Of a stretch of DNA of 36,291 bases, positions 15,833-23,956 are shown one piece after another. The stretch is from Candidatus Corynebacterium faecipullorum (GTDB taxonomy: Bacteria > Actinomycetota > Actinomycetes > Mycobacteriales > Mycobacteriaceae). Each line of letters starts with the position of its first letter. Within the stretch, counting starts at the first letter, position 1. The notes under the pieces are model-generated. The model searched no databases, was not told where the DNA came from, and saw only the letters and a program-made list of their open reading frames with translations. The DNA lies in contig DXEO01000130.1 of assembly GCA_019114925.1 (NCBI GenBank), forward strand, positions 1 through 36,291. The letters run 5' to 3'. A program made the translations under genes and the position numbers.

Positions 15833-18115
15833 GTGAATATCGCAGCCACCATCGCTGGAGAGCTGGGCGTCAAAGAACAGTTTGTCGAAGCTGCCCTCAA
15901 GCTCATGGCGGAGGGTAACACCGTTCCGTTCATCGCCCGTTACCGCAAGGAAGCCACCGGCGGGCTGGATGACTCGCAGCTGCGTATCATCGAGGAACGC
16001 TCGACCTACCTGCGGGAGCTGGAGGAGCGCAAGGAAACGGTGCTCGCCGCGATTGAGGAGCAGGGCAAGCTGACCGAAGAGCTGCGTGCTCTCATCCAGG
16101 GCTGCGAAACCAAGGCGCGCCTGGAGGATCTGTACCTGCCGTATAAGAAGCGCCGCAAGACCAAGGCAGATATCGCGCGTGAGGCCGGCCTGGAGCCGCT
16201 GACCGATAAGCTTATTGAGAACCCTTCGGCGGATCCGGCCGAACTGGCAGGGGAGTACCTCACCGAAGGCTTCGAGGAAGCGAAGAAGGCCCTCGAGGGT
16301 GCTCGCGCCATCTTGGTGGACCGTTTTGCGCTGGACGCGGACCTCGTCGGTGAGGTGCGCGAGCGCATGTACACCAGCGGCTCCATGAACGCCGGCGTGG
16401 TGGAAGGAAAGGAAACCGAGGGCGCGAAGTTCAAGGACTACTTCGAGTTCTCTGAACCTTTCGACAAGCTTCCTTCGCACCGCATCCTGGCGCTGTTGCG
16501 GGGTGAGAACGAAGGCGTGCTGCAGCTCAACCTCGATGCCGGCGATGACGCCATGTATGAGGGCATGATCGCAGACCGCTTCGACCTGGACGTGTCTACC
16601 TCCCGCTGGCTTGCCGACGCCGTCCACTGGGGCTGGCGCACCAAACTTTCCATCTCCTCGGGCCTCGACGTGCGCATGCGCCTCAAGGAGAAGGCCGAGG
16701 AAGGTGCCCTCAAGGTTTTCGCGACAAACCTGCGCGACGTTCTGCTGGCGGCCCCGGCGGGCCAGCGCGCGACGCTGGGCTTGGACCCGGGCTACCGGAA
16801 TGGCGTCAAGTGCGCGGTTGTTGATCCCACGGGCAAGGTCCTTGCCACCACCGTCGTCTATCCACACCAGCCACAACAGAAGTGGGCTGAGGCGGTGCGG
16901 GAGTTGGCGTCGCTAAGCGCGGCTCATTCGGTGGATCTCATGGCGATTGGTAATGGCACCGCGTCGCGTGAGACGGAGAAGCTAGCGGGCGAAGTCGCGG
17001 ATCTCATCGCGCAGGCGGGTGGGAAGCGGCCGAACCCGGTCGTGGTGTCGGAAGCCGGCGCGTCGGTGTATTCGGCTTCGCAGCTGGCGGCCGATGAATT
17101 CCCCGACATGGATGTCTCCCTTCGCGGCGCGGTGTCCATCGCGCGCCGCTTGCAGGATCCGCTGGCGGAGCTGGTGAAGATTGACCCGAAGGCGATTGGT
17201 GTGGGGCAGTACCAGCACGATGTCAACCAGGTCGCGCTCGCGCGCACACTCGATGGCGTGGTGGAGGATGCCGTGAATGGCGTTGGTGTTGACCTGAACA
17301 CGGCGTCGGCCCCGTTGCTGGAGCGGGTGGCTGGTGTGAACTCCACGATTGCGGCCAATATCGTGGCCTACCGCGATGAGAATGGCACCTTTGCCTCGCG
17401 CAAGGAGCTAAAGAAGGTGCCGCGCTTGGGACCGAAGGCTTTCGAGCAGGCGGCGGGCTTCCTGCGCATCAATGGCGGTAAGGACCCGCTCGATGCCTCG
17501 GCTGTGCACCCGGAGGCTTACCCGGTGGTGGCGCGCATCGCGGAGAAGACGGGTCTGGAGGTTTCGGAGCTCATCGGCAATTCGCGGGTGTTGACGAAGC
17601 TGTCGCCGGCGGACTTTGCTGACGATACCTTCGGTGTGCCGACGGTGACGGACATCATTGCGGAGCTGGACAAGCCGGGCCGCGACCCGCGCCCTGAGTT
17701 CAAGACGGCCACCTTCAAGGAAGGCGTGGACAAGGTCTCGGACTTGAAACCGGGGATGATTCTGGAGGGCACCGTGACCAACGTTGCGGCCTTTGGTGCC
17801 TTCATTGACGTCGGTGTGCACCAGGATGGCCTTGTGCATGTGTCCGCGATGAGCCATAAGTTCGTCTCTGATCCGCATGATGTGGTCCGTTCTGGCCAGG
17901 TGGTGAAGGTCAAGGTCATGGAGGTCGACGTGGAGCGCCAGCGAATCGGTTTGTCGCTGCGGCTTGACGACGAACCCGGCCAGCCCGCCCCCAAGCGCCG
18001 CAACGGCGGCGGGCGTTCCGACCGGCGCAACTCCCGCCACGACGGTGGGCATGGCCGCGCGGACCGCGGCGGCGGTGGCTCGATGGCCGACGCTCTCAAG
18101 AAGGCCGGCTTCTAA
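15833..18115 (+). CDS. tex: Tex family RNA-binding transcription accessory protein
   Basis: This 760-residue protein has the full Tex layout. A helical N-terminal domain carries VPFIARYRKEATGGLDDSQL (about residues 30-50). A YqgF/RNase H-like domain begins near residue 318 (LGLDPGYRNGVKCAVVDPTG). Tandem helix-hairpin-helix motifs lie around residues 485-545 (VDLNTASAPLLERVAGV). An S1 RNA-binding domain covers about residues 642-712 (GMILEGTVTNVAAFGAFIDV). The last 40 residues are Arg/Gly-rich and probably bind RNA. Tex proteins associate with RNA and transcription complexes; the exact role differs between species. The start is GTG with AAGAGG upstream. No clear terminator follows. Confidence 0.95.
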   Translation: MNIAATIAGELGVKEQFVEAALKLMAEGNTVPFIARYRKEATGGLDDSQLRIIEERSTYLRELEERKETVLAAIEEQGKLTEELRALIQGCETKARLEDLYLPYKKRRKTKADIAREAGLEPLTDKLIENPSADPAELAGEYLTEGFEEAKKALEGARAILVDRFALDADLVGEVRERMYTSGSMNAGVVEGKETEGAKFKDYFEFSEPFDKLPSHRILALLRGENEGVLQLNLDAGDDAMYEGMIADRFDLDVSTSRWLADAVHWGWRTKLSISSGLDVRMRLKEKAEEGALKVFATNLRDVLLAAPAGQRATLGLDPGYRNGVKCAVVDPTGKVLATTVVYPHQPQQKWAEAVRELASLSAAHSVDLMAIGNGTASRETEKLAGEVADLIAQAGGKRPNPVVVSEAGASVYSASQLAADEFPDMDVSLRGAVSIARRLQDPLAELVKIDPKAIGVGQYQHDVNQVALARTLDGVVEDAVNGVGVDLNTASAPLLERVAGVNSTIAANIVAYRDENGTFASRKELKKVPRLGPKAFEQAAGFLRINGGKDPLDASAVHPEAYPVVARIAEKTGLEVSELIGNSRVLTKLSPADFADDTFGVPTVTDIIAELDKPGRDPRPEFKTATFKEGVDKVSDLKPGMILEGTVTNVAAFGAFIDVGVHQDGLVHVSAMSHKFVSDPHDVVRSGQVVKVKVMEVDVERQRIGLSLRLDDEPGQPAPKRRNGGGRSDRRNSRHDGGHGRADRGGGGSMADALKKAGF

Positions 18116-18229
18116 CTGTTCAAACGGTCGGGGCTTCGCGCGTTTTCGCTTTAGAGACGGCATCACACAGCGTGGACGGCGGGTGCGATTGCTCAGTGGG
18201 ATGAGACTTAGTTGCGGGATCGCCGAAGA

Positions 18230-18264
18230 CGCGGAAAGCCTTGCGGTTCTGCGGGGCTTCCGCG
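18230..18264. repeat. imperfect inverted repeat after tex
   Basis: CGCGGAAAGCC pairs with GGCTTCCGCG around a 14-base loop with one bulged A. It lies in the 229-base gap between tex and the convergent HNH gene. No T run follows, so it is at best a weak terminator. Nothing else is recognisable in this gap. Confidence 0.4.
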
Positions 18265-18344
18265 TGGAGTCGGTGAGCCAACCAGGTGGGAGAGCTACAC
18301 GGGCGGCACCATGCTGCTCGGGCGGCGCGGTGCTGGGGTGTGGG

Positions 18345-19454
18345 CTACCCAGGTGGTGGGCTACCGTTTGGTGGATCCGGCGGTTGGGCAGGGGGTGCGG
18401 CTGCCGCGAGCCGGTTGGCTGCTTCTTGGTAGGCCGGCTGCCCGGTAATCGGCGTTCCCCAGGGCGGGATGTAGTCAACGGGCCCTTTTAGACGAAAGAC
18501 ATAGCCTCGGCCGGACGGGCTGGTGGGGTCATCGTCGTTGATGCCGTTATGGTAGGCGCACAGCATGGTCAGGTTGGGCGGGTTGGTCTCGCCGCCCGCC
18601 TTCCAGGGAATGATGTGGTGGACTTGGCAGTAGTCCGCCGGTTTATTGCAGTCCTCGATAGCGCAGGTGGGGTGCTCGGCACTGGCCATGATGCGCTGCT
18701 CGAGGCTGGCAAAGCGCGACAGTCGGTGCAACCACACCGGGCCGATAGTGGGGTGGACTAATGTGGCGTAGCCAGTTTCGGCGAACTTGTAGGTGAGAAA
18801 CTCCGCTCCGCTCATGCGCCCGCCGTTGGTGAGCTCGAGTTCGATGTCATCGCCGTCATGCCGGACTATTTTGTCGAGCTCGTCGAGCGTAACCACGACA
18901 TTTGTTCCCACCGCCGGCCGCGAGCCCACGCCTTCTTTGAAGAAGACGTGGTGGGTGGCATCGAGCAGATCGGTGGGGTTAATGGACTCCAGGGTGCTGC
19001 GGATGGTGGAGATATTCAGCGCGGAGTCAGTAACCGTGAGCGAATGCGGGCCATTCTTGCGGTAGGTCAGCCGCACCCCTGGTGAAGGCACGCGCTTGGG
19101 CCTGAGCTCCTTCACACGCTCCGCCGCCACTGAAGCAACCCGTTCTGAAGGCGTGGATGCGAGCATCACGCGCAAATTCCAGACGTCGAGCTGCTTCTTC
19201 AGCTTGGCGGTGTAGGACTCAATCAGGTTTAGCGTGGCCAGGTCGTGGCCTTGGCGTTGGGCCGCCCGACGCGCTGCGCGCTGCTTTCCGGTGAAGCGGG
19301 TATCGCCGAAATAAATGGCATGAAGCGACGTCAGCTCCGCGGCATCACCGGCCGAGGCACCCAGCGCACGCAGGCTCTCGGGCGTGTTGGTTGCTGCTTC
19401 CACCAACGCAATCCCCGAATTGCGAAGGCGGATGTAAGTTTCGATATCCCCCAT
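18345..19454 (-). CDS. HNH endonuclease-domain protein (DUF222 / 13E12-repeat family)
   Basis: This 369-residue protein belongs to the actinobacterial DUF222 plus HNH family found in many copies in mycobacteria and corynebacteria. The N-terminal 230 residues are the helical DUF222-like region. The HNH part follows, with Cys pairs and VHHIIPWKAGGETNPPNL, then LCAYHN, the expected metal- and nucleic acid-binding pattern. The tail is Pro/Ala-rich and disordered. An in-frame GTG 6 bases upstream (19460) is an alternative start. ATG 19454 is preferred because a TTGCGA-N17-TAGTCT promoter ends exactly 8 bases before it, placing the transcript start at the ATG; no ribosome site exists. Biological role is not established for this family. 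Confidence 0.85.
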   Translation of the reverse strand: MGDIETYIRLRNSGIALVEAATNTPESLRALGASAGDAAELTSLHAIYFGDTRFTGKQRAARRAAQRQGHDLATLNLIESYTAKLKKQLDVWNLRVMLASTPSERVASVAAERVKELRPKRVPSPGVRLTYRKNGPHSLTVTDSALNISTIRSTLESINPTDLLDATHHVFFKEGVGSRPAVGTNVVVTLDELDKIVRHDGDDIELELTNGGRMSGAEFLTYKFAETGYATLVHPTIGPVWLHRLSRFASLEQRIMASAEHPTCAIEDCNKPADYCQVHHIIPWKAGGETNPPNLTMLCAYHNGINDDDPTSPSGRGYVFRLKGPVDYIPPWGTPITGQPAYQEAANRLAAAAPPAQPPDPPNGSPPPG

Positions 19455-19462
19455 AGGCACAG

Positions 19463-19491
19463 AGACTAAATCAGGTTTTAAGGCCTCGCAA
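19463..19491 (-). promoter_or_regulatory. promoter of the HNH gene, probably leaderless
   Basis: Read on the minus strand, TTGCGA and TAGTCT are separated by 17 bases. The -10 ends 8 bases before the ATG at 19454. Spacing and hexamers fit a housekeeping corynebacterial promoter with a transcript starting at the start codon. Confidence 0.5.
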
Positions 19492-19563
19492 CCGGAGGAG
19501 AAAACGCCCTGTTCATGCCCCTCGGAACCCGGGGTGCAAACTGGGGAAAACTGAAATGCATGC

Positions 19564-19615
19564 TATGACACGAATGGTCATAAGTTTATCTCGTCAACTC
19601 CTCCGGTGGTATGTT
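19564..19615 (+). promoter_or_regulatory. possible promoter with upstream inverted repeat before the yhgE-like gene
   Basis: A 6-bp inverted repeat TATGAC-N7-GTCATA (19564-19582) is followed by a weak TTATCT-N18-TATGTT promoter candidate (19586-19615). The repeat lies just upstream of the -35 and could bind a dimeric regulator. The remaining 262-base interval shows no other structure. Confidence 0.35.
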
Positions 19616-19722
19616 TGGTGAAACAAATGATCTAGCGGTCTCGCTCATGCTCGCTCTTTCGTCGAACATGCCTGGACAGAGGGTTAGAAGCGGACCTGAA
19701 CTATCACTATGAGGAGGCGGGA

Positions 19723-21888
19723 ATGAGCCGTATTCCTGAAGAAACCCGGAAGAATGGTTCTTCGCCTGGTCGGGCGAATGAGGGGAGTGCTGCGACCCGC
19801 GACAGCGAAGCCATGGGCTGGCACCGCGTCCTGGATTGGCGCCCCACGAGTACCGTGTCGCGCGTGCTCATCGTTTTTCTTCTCGTTGCACCGCTGATCG
19901 TCGCCGGCACCATGATGTGGGCCATGTGGGACCCGTCAAAGTACATGCGCAACATTGACCTTGCGGTGGTGAATGAGGACGCGGGCGTCGAGAAGCAGGG
20001 CACCTATACCAACTACGGTGACCAGGTTGTGGAAGGCCTGATGGAGACGGGGTACCTGAACTTCGCTGAGGTCAGCAAGGGGGACGGGGATGAGGGGCTG
20101 CTCAAGGGCAAGTACCTCATGGTGGTGACTATCCCGGAGAACTTTTCCGAGCAGGCCGTCACCATCATCAGCGATGAACCGGTGAAACCAGAGATTCATT
20201 TCGCCACCAATGATTATTACGGCACGAATGGTTCGGTGATTTCCTCCAGCCTCATCCCGCAGGTGCAGACCAGCGTGGAAAATGCGATTTCCAAGAAATA
20301 TGCCGACCAAGTCATCGAGGGTCTCAACAAACTCAGCGACGGCCTGGGCACTGCGGCAGAGGGCGCCGGCCGTCTCGATGAGGGGGCGGGCAAATTGCAG
20401 GAAGGCGGCGGGCGCGCGGTTGAGGGAATCGCCAAGCTGGACGCTGGCGCGGGCGATCTCAACAACGGTACGGGCCAGCTGCTGGACGGCACGAACCGCC
20501 TGAATGACGGAGTAGGTCGCCTCAGCGATGGCGCCGCGCAGCTCGATGATGGCGCGGCACAGCTTGCCGACGGCTCCGACAAACTGCTTGCCGGCACAGG
20601 ACGCCTGGCGGATGGCGCGGGTCAGATCGACGGCGGTGTCAACCAGCTCACGGGCATGCTCATCCCGGTTCTCAAGCAGGCACAGGCCGTGGCCCCGGCG
20701 CTGCTGCAGCTTGTCGACGTCCTTCGTGGCCTCGGCATGCACCAGCAAGCCGACCAACTCTATTCCTTGGTGTCCAAGCTGGACCCAGCCGCCAGCGGAA
20801 ACATGGTGGCGCAGCTGGAGAAACTCTCTGACGGCACCGGCCAGCTCTATTACAACCTGTCCGATCCCAACTCGGAATACCTCGGCGGCATGATGGCTCT
20901 TAATGACGGCGCGCACCGGCTGTCCGATGGTTCTCAGCAGCTGCGTGCGGGTGTTGGCGAACTGAGCGATGGTGCCGCCCAGCTGCAGGACGGTGCCTCC
21001 CGCCTGTATGAGGGAACCGGCACGCTGAAGGACGGCACGAGCCAGCTGGCCGCCGGTGGCACGGAGCTGAAGGGTGGCATGGACCAGCTCAAGGATGGCT
21101 CCAACGAATTGGCTACCAAGCTTGCCGACGGCGCCGCCAAAGCGCCCTCCATTACCCAGCCGGAGACGTCCGCACAGAACATGGCTGTGCCCATCAATTT
21201 CACGTCCTCTAACCTGCATCCGGTCCAGACGGTGGTCAGCCCGGTTGACCCGACAGAGAAGAACATCACGGGTGGCGCCTCACTACTCTTCGTTCTGGTC
21301 TTCGGTTTCCTCGTCATGCTGCTGGTAGCGATGACGCTTCCGTATTACCTGGGGCGCCGGGGCGAGTCGGCCACGAGCCCGGTACGTGGCATCCTCGCAG
21401 CCTTCGGGGTCGTGGCGGGATTGAATTTCCTCGTCCTAGCCTTCATGGCCTTCATGTCCTCCACGATGGGATGGTCCCCGGCGAGCTGGCCGATGATGCT
21501 GGTGGTTATCGCCGCCATCGCGGCTGTGGGGGCGGCGACCTACCAATTCTTTTTGGTCACCTTTGGACGCAAGATTGGTGCCGTCTTCGCCGTCGGTGCT
21601 TTTGCTTTAGGGGTCATGGTCTTCGGCGGCGTGTGGCCGGTGGCGGCTATTCCGCGGCCGCTGAGCATGCTGCATCCTTTCCACCCGATGACCTATGCGA
21701 AAAATGCCTTTACCCGCGCCACCGACGGCATCCACGATGGCACCTTCTGGGCGGGTATTGCGGTGCTGTTCATCGTGACCGCTTTGGCACTAGTGGCCTC
21801 CTGCGTGATTTTCCGAGCCCGCCACCATGGCACGGCACGAATCCTCGATGAGCACCTCTTCCGCACGCCGGCGGTGGCTGGCGCCTAA
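19723..21888 (+). CDS. YhgE/Pip family membrane protein (ABC-2 type)
   Basis: This 721-residue protein has one transmembrane helix at about residues 45-67 and the motif following it, MWDPSKYMRNIDLAVVNEDAG, typical of YhgE/Pip. A large extracytoplasmic region (70-515) contains many degenerate 7-residue units of the type G-x-x-x-L-x-D/E-G (roughly residues 200-300 and 385-470), likely an extended coiled or beta-helical stalk. Five further helices cover residues 520-705. Family members include phage-infection protein Pip and proteins next to type VII secretion; transport of surface components is suspected but unproven. The ribosome site GAGGCGGGA fits the ATG. The last 4 bases overlap the convergent thiF. 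Confidence 0.88.
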   Translation: MSRIPEETRKNGSSPGRANEGSAATRDSEAMGWHRVLDWRPTSTVSRVLIVFLLVAPLIVAGTMMWAMWDPSKYMRNIDLAVVNEDAGVEKQGTYTNYGDQVVEGLMETGYLNFAEVSKGDGDEGLLKGKYLMVVTIPENFSEQAVTIISDEPVKPEIHFATNDYYGTNGSVISSSLIPQVQTSVENAISKKYADQVIEGLNKLSDGLGTAAEGAGRLDEGAGKLQEGGGRAVEGIAKLDAGAGDLNNGTGQLLDGTNRLNDGVGRLSDGAAQLDDGAAQLADGSDKLLAGTGRLADGAGQIDGGVNQLTGMLIPVLKQAQAVAPALLQLVDVLRGLGMHQQADQLYSLVSKLDPAASGNMVAQLEKLSDGTGQLYYNLSDPNSEYLGGMMALNDGAHRLSDGSQQLRAGVGELSDGAAQLQDGASRLYEGTGTLKDGTSQLAAGGTELKGGMDQLKDGSNELATKLADGAAKAPSITQPETSAQNMAVPINFTSSNLHPVQTVVSPVDPTEKNITGGASLLFVLVFGFLVMLLVAMTLPYYLGRRGESATSPVRGILAAFGVVAGLNFLVLAFMAFMSSTMGWSPASWPMMLVVIAAIAAVGAATYQFFLVTFGRKIGAVFAVGAFALGVMVFGGVWPVAAIPRPLSMLHPFHPMTYAKNAFTRATDGIHDGTFWAGIAVLFIVTALALVASCVIFRARHHGTARILDEHLFRTPAVAGA

Positions 21889-22943
21889 TAACCGTGCGCC
21901 GCGAGCCCACCGGGAAGGTTGCGCAGCTCGATGCCCATGTCTGCGGCGAGATCGGCGTAGCGCAGGGCAAAGCCAGCGCTACGCCCACCGGAGGGGCAGG
22001 CCACGTAGATCAGTTCGGAGGCGCAGGCGGATAGTGCTCGGCGCACGGAATCATCATCGGTGACGGTATGCCAGGGCAGTGTCACCGTGGCCTCAGGGAA
22101 GTTGGGCTCCTCGGAGATATCAAGGAGGGCGGCGTGGCCGTCGCGAAGCTCCGGCGGAAGGCTGCGCTCACCAGGCAAGGCACTGACCAGCGGGCGTTCG
22201 GGATCGGCGCCCACCCGCAGTGTGCGGAAGCTACCGGGGAGCGCGTCGTAGGAGGTGACGCGCCCGACCATGTCTCGATGATTTGGGAGTGCGCCGAGCG
22301 TGGCGACCGCCGCGGTGGCCATGAGCCCCGCGATGACCGATGTCGTAGCCCCCAGGACCCCAGCCGTGGAGCACTCGAGAGTCTCGCCACTAGGCGGGGC
22401 GGGGAAGAGATCGCGCAAGCCCACCCCGCGCCCGTCAGCACATGCATTCCCGGAGTGCCACAGCGCGGTCTGCCCGCCGTAGCGCAGCACGGTTCCCCAC
22501 GCCAGCGGGGTAGACGTCAGCTCGCAGGCATCAGCGACAAGATACTTTGTGTTGAAGGTATCTGAGCCATCGAGGACGAGGTCGGCCTCTGCACAGAGGT
22601 CAAGAACTGTAGAGGAAGTCAGCCGCGCGTTGAGCGCGGTGATCTGCAGCTCGGGGGCAAGCCCGCGGGCACGCGCGGCGGCCACCTCGGCCTTGGGCTT
22701 CCCGACGTCCCCCGCGCCAAACAACACCTGCCTGTGCAGGTTGCTGATATCGACGGTATCGGAATCGATGAGCGTGATCCGCCCGATGCCTGCCGCCGCT
22801 AGCTGCTGGAGGGCCGGGCAGCCCAGCCCTCCGGCGCCCACGACGAGCACGTGGGCGGCATTGAGCCGCTCCTGGGCCGCGTCACCGAAGCCGGGCAGGA
22901 GGCGCTGGCGCGCGGTGCGGGCGAGTTCATCTTTGCTGAGCAT
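21885..22943 (-). CDS. thiF: ThiF/MoeB-type adenylyltransferase with C-terminal rhodanese-like domain
   Basis: This 352-residue E1-like enzyme should activate the C-terminal Gly-Gly of ThiS by adenylylation and help load sulfur for thiazole synthesis. Residues 10-240 carry the nucleotide-binding fold: VLVVGAGGLGCPAL (32-45), LIDSDTVDISNLHRQ with the catalytic Arg, and Lys82/Lys84 in DVGKPKAE. Cys191 in LECSTAGVLG corresponds to the conserved catalytic Cys. The usual zinc-binding CxxC pairs of ThiF/MoeB are absent. Residues about 260-352 resemble a rhodanese domain with CPSGGRS (Cys316) as the sulfur-carrying loop. As last gene of the thi operon, 35 bases after thiG, ThiS is the likely partner; MoaD activation is an alternative. 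Confidence 0.87.
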   Translation of the reverse strand: MLSKDELARTARQRLLPGFGDAAQERLNAAHVLVVGAGGLGCPALQQLAAAGIGRITLIDSDTVDISNLHRQVLFGAGDVGKPKAEVAAARARGLAPELQITALNARLTSSTVLDLCAEADLVLDGSDTFNTKYLVADACELTSTPLAWGTVLRYGGQTALWHSGNACADGRGVGLRDLFPAPPSGETLECSTAGVLGATTSVIAGLMATAAVATLGALPNHRDMVGRVTSYDALPGSFRTLRVGADPERPLVSALPGERSLPPELRDGHAALLDISEEPNFPEATVTLPWHTVTDDDSVRRALSACASELIYVACPSGGRSAGFALRYADLAADMGIELRNLPGGLAAHGY

Positions 22944-22978
22944 GGGGCCTTCTTGTGGCGGCGGTCAGTGCCACAGGT

Positions 22979-23758
22979 CTAGAGAACTTGGTCGGCCCAG
23001 GAGGCTAGGCCCTCGAAGGTGGAGGATGCCTGGGCGTGTTCGCGTTGCGGGATGCGCCCTGCACTTCGGGCAAGAAGGCCAGCTTCGACGGCGTGGCGCA
23101 TGGCGGTGGCCATAACCTCGGGATCCTGGCAGCGGTTGACCGCGCTGGCGAGAAGCACGCCGGAGCAGCCGAGCTCCATGGCGCGGGTGGCATCGGAGGC
23201 GGTGCCGATGCCGGCGTCGACAAGCACGGGCACCGAGGCACGCGAGCAGATGAGCTCGAGGTTGTGGGGGTTGAGGATGCCCAGGCCGGTGCCGATGGGC
23301 GCTCCGAGAGGCATGACGGCTGCCGCTCCAACATCTTCGAGGCGCTGGGCAGCGACGGGATCGTCGCTGGTGTAGGCCAGCACGGTAAAACCTTCGGTGG
23401 CAAGCAGCTCGGTGGCGTCGAGGGTTTCGACTACATCGGGCAGCAGCGTGTGCTCATCGGCGATGACCTCTACCTTGACCCAGGAGGTCCCCAGCGCCTC
23501 GCGGGCCATGCGGGCGGTGAGCACCGCCTCGCGCGCGGTGCGACACCCGGCGGTGTTGGGAAGTGGAGCAATGTCCAGCCGGCGCAACAGATCGAAGACA
23601 CTCTCACCGTCACGGGTGCCAGCGTGGCGGCGCATGGCCACGGTGGTCAGCTCGGTTCCGGAGGCGACGAGTGCGCGCTCAAGGGCCTCGTGGCTCGTGG
23701 CCCCGCCGGTGCCCATGATGAGGTGGGAAGAAAAGGTGGTGTCGGCGATGGTGAGCAT
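22979..23758 (-). CDS. thiG: thiazole synthase ThiG
   Basis: This 259-residue TIM-barrel enzyme makes the thiazole phosphate carboxylate from deoxyxylulose 5-phosphate, dehydroglycine and ThiS thiocarboxylate. The Schiff-base lysine is Lys95 in SWVKVEVIAD. LPNTAGCRTAREAV and the phosphate-binding segments GAPIGTGLGI and LVDAGIGTASDA are intact. Length is normal. The ATG follows the thiS stop directly with no gap, and the GGAGG site lies at the end of thiS, so the two are translated together. Confidence 0.96.
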   Translation of the reverse strand: MLTIADTTFSSHLIMGTGGATSHEALERALVASGTELTTVAMRRHAGTRDGESVFDLLRRLDIAPLPNTAGCRTAREAVLTARMAREALGTSWVKVEVIADEHTLLPDVVETLDATELLATEGFTVLAYTSDDPVAAQRLEDVGAAAVMPLGAPIGTGLGILNPHNLELICSRASVPVLVDAGIGTASDATRAMELGCSGVLLASAVNRCQDPEVMATAMRHAVEAGLLARSAGRIPQREHAQASSTFEGLASWADQVL

Positions 23759-23956
23759 TTAACCTCCTTGGACTGCGGTGAGGATTTCCACGGTCGCGCC
23801 TTCGGTGAGTGGGGTGGACTCCCACTGTGAGCGGGGGACGACCTGCTCGGACACAGCCACGGCGGTGCCATCAGCGTCGATGCCTTTTTCATCCAGCAGT
23901 TGGGCGACGGTGCTCGCTGCCGTGTCATAGGGCTTGCCGTTGAGGATCAGAATCAT
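23759..23956 (-). CDS. thiS: sulfur carrier protein ThiS
   Basis: This is a 65-residue ubiquitin-fold protein that carries sulfur as a C-terminal thiocarboxylate for thiazole formation. It ends in the required Gly-Gly (EILTAVQGG). It begins ILILNGKPYD, typical of ThiS. The start overlaps the thiO stop by 4 bases and the stop abuts thiG, as in other actinobacterial thiO-thiS-thiG clusters. ThiF is its expected activating enzyme. Confidence 0.95.
   Translation of the reverse strand: MILILNGKPYDTAASTVAQLLDEKGIDADGTAVAVSEQVVPRSQWESTPLTEGATVEILTAVQGG

Noticed and set aside
19936..21219. A 427-codon minus-strand open frame inside the yhgE-like gene
   Set aside because: Its apparent repeats are only the complement of the glycine/aspartate repeats of the real gene.
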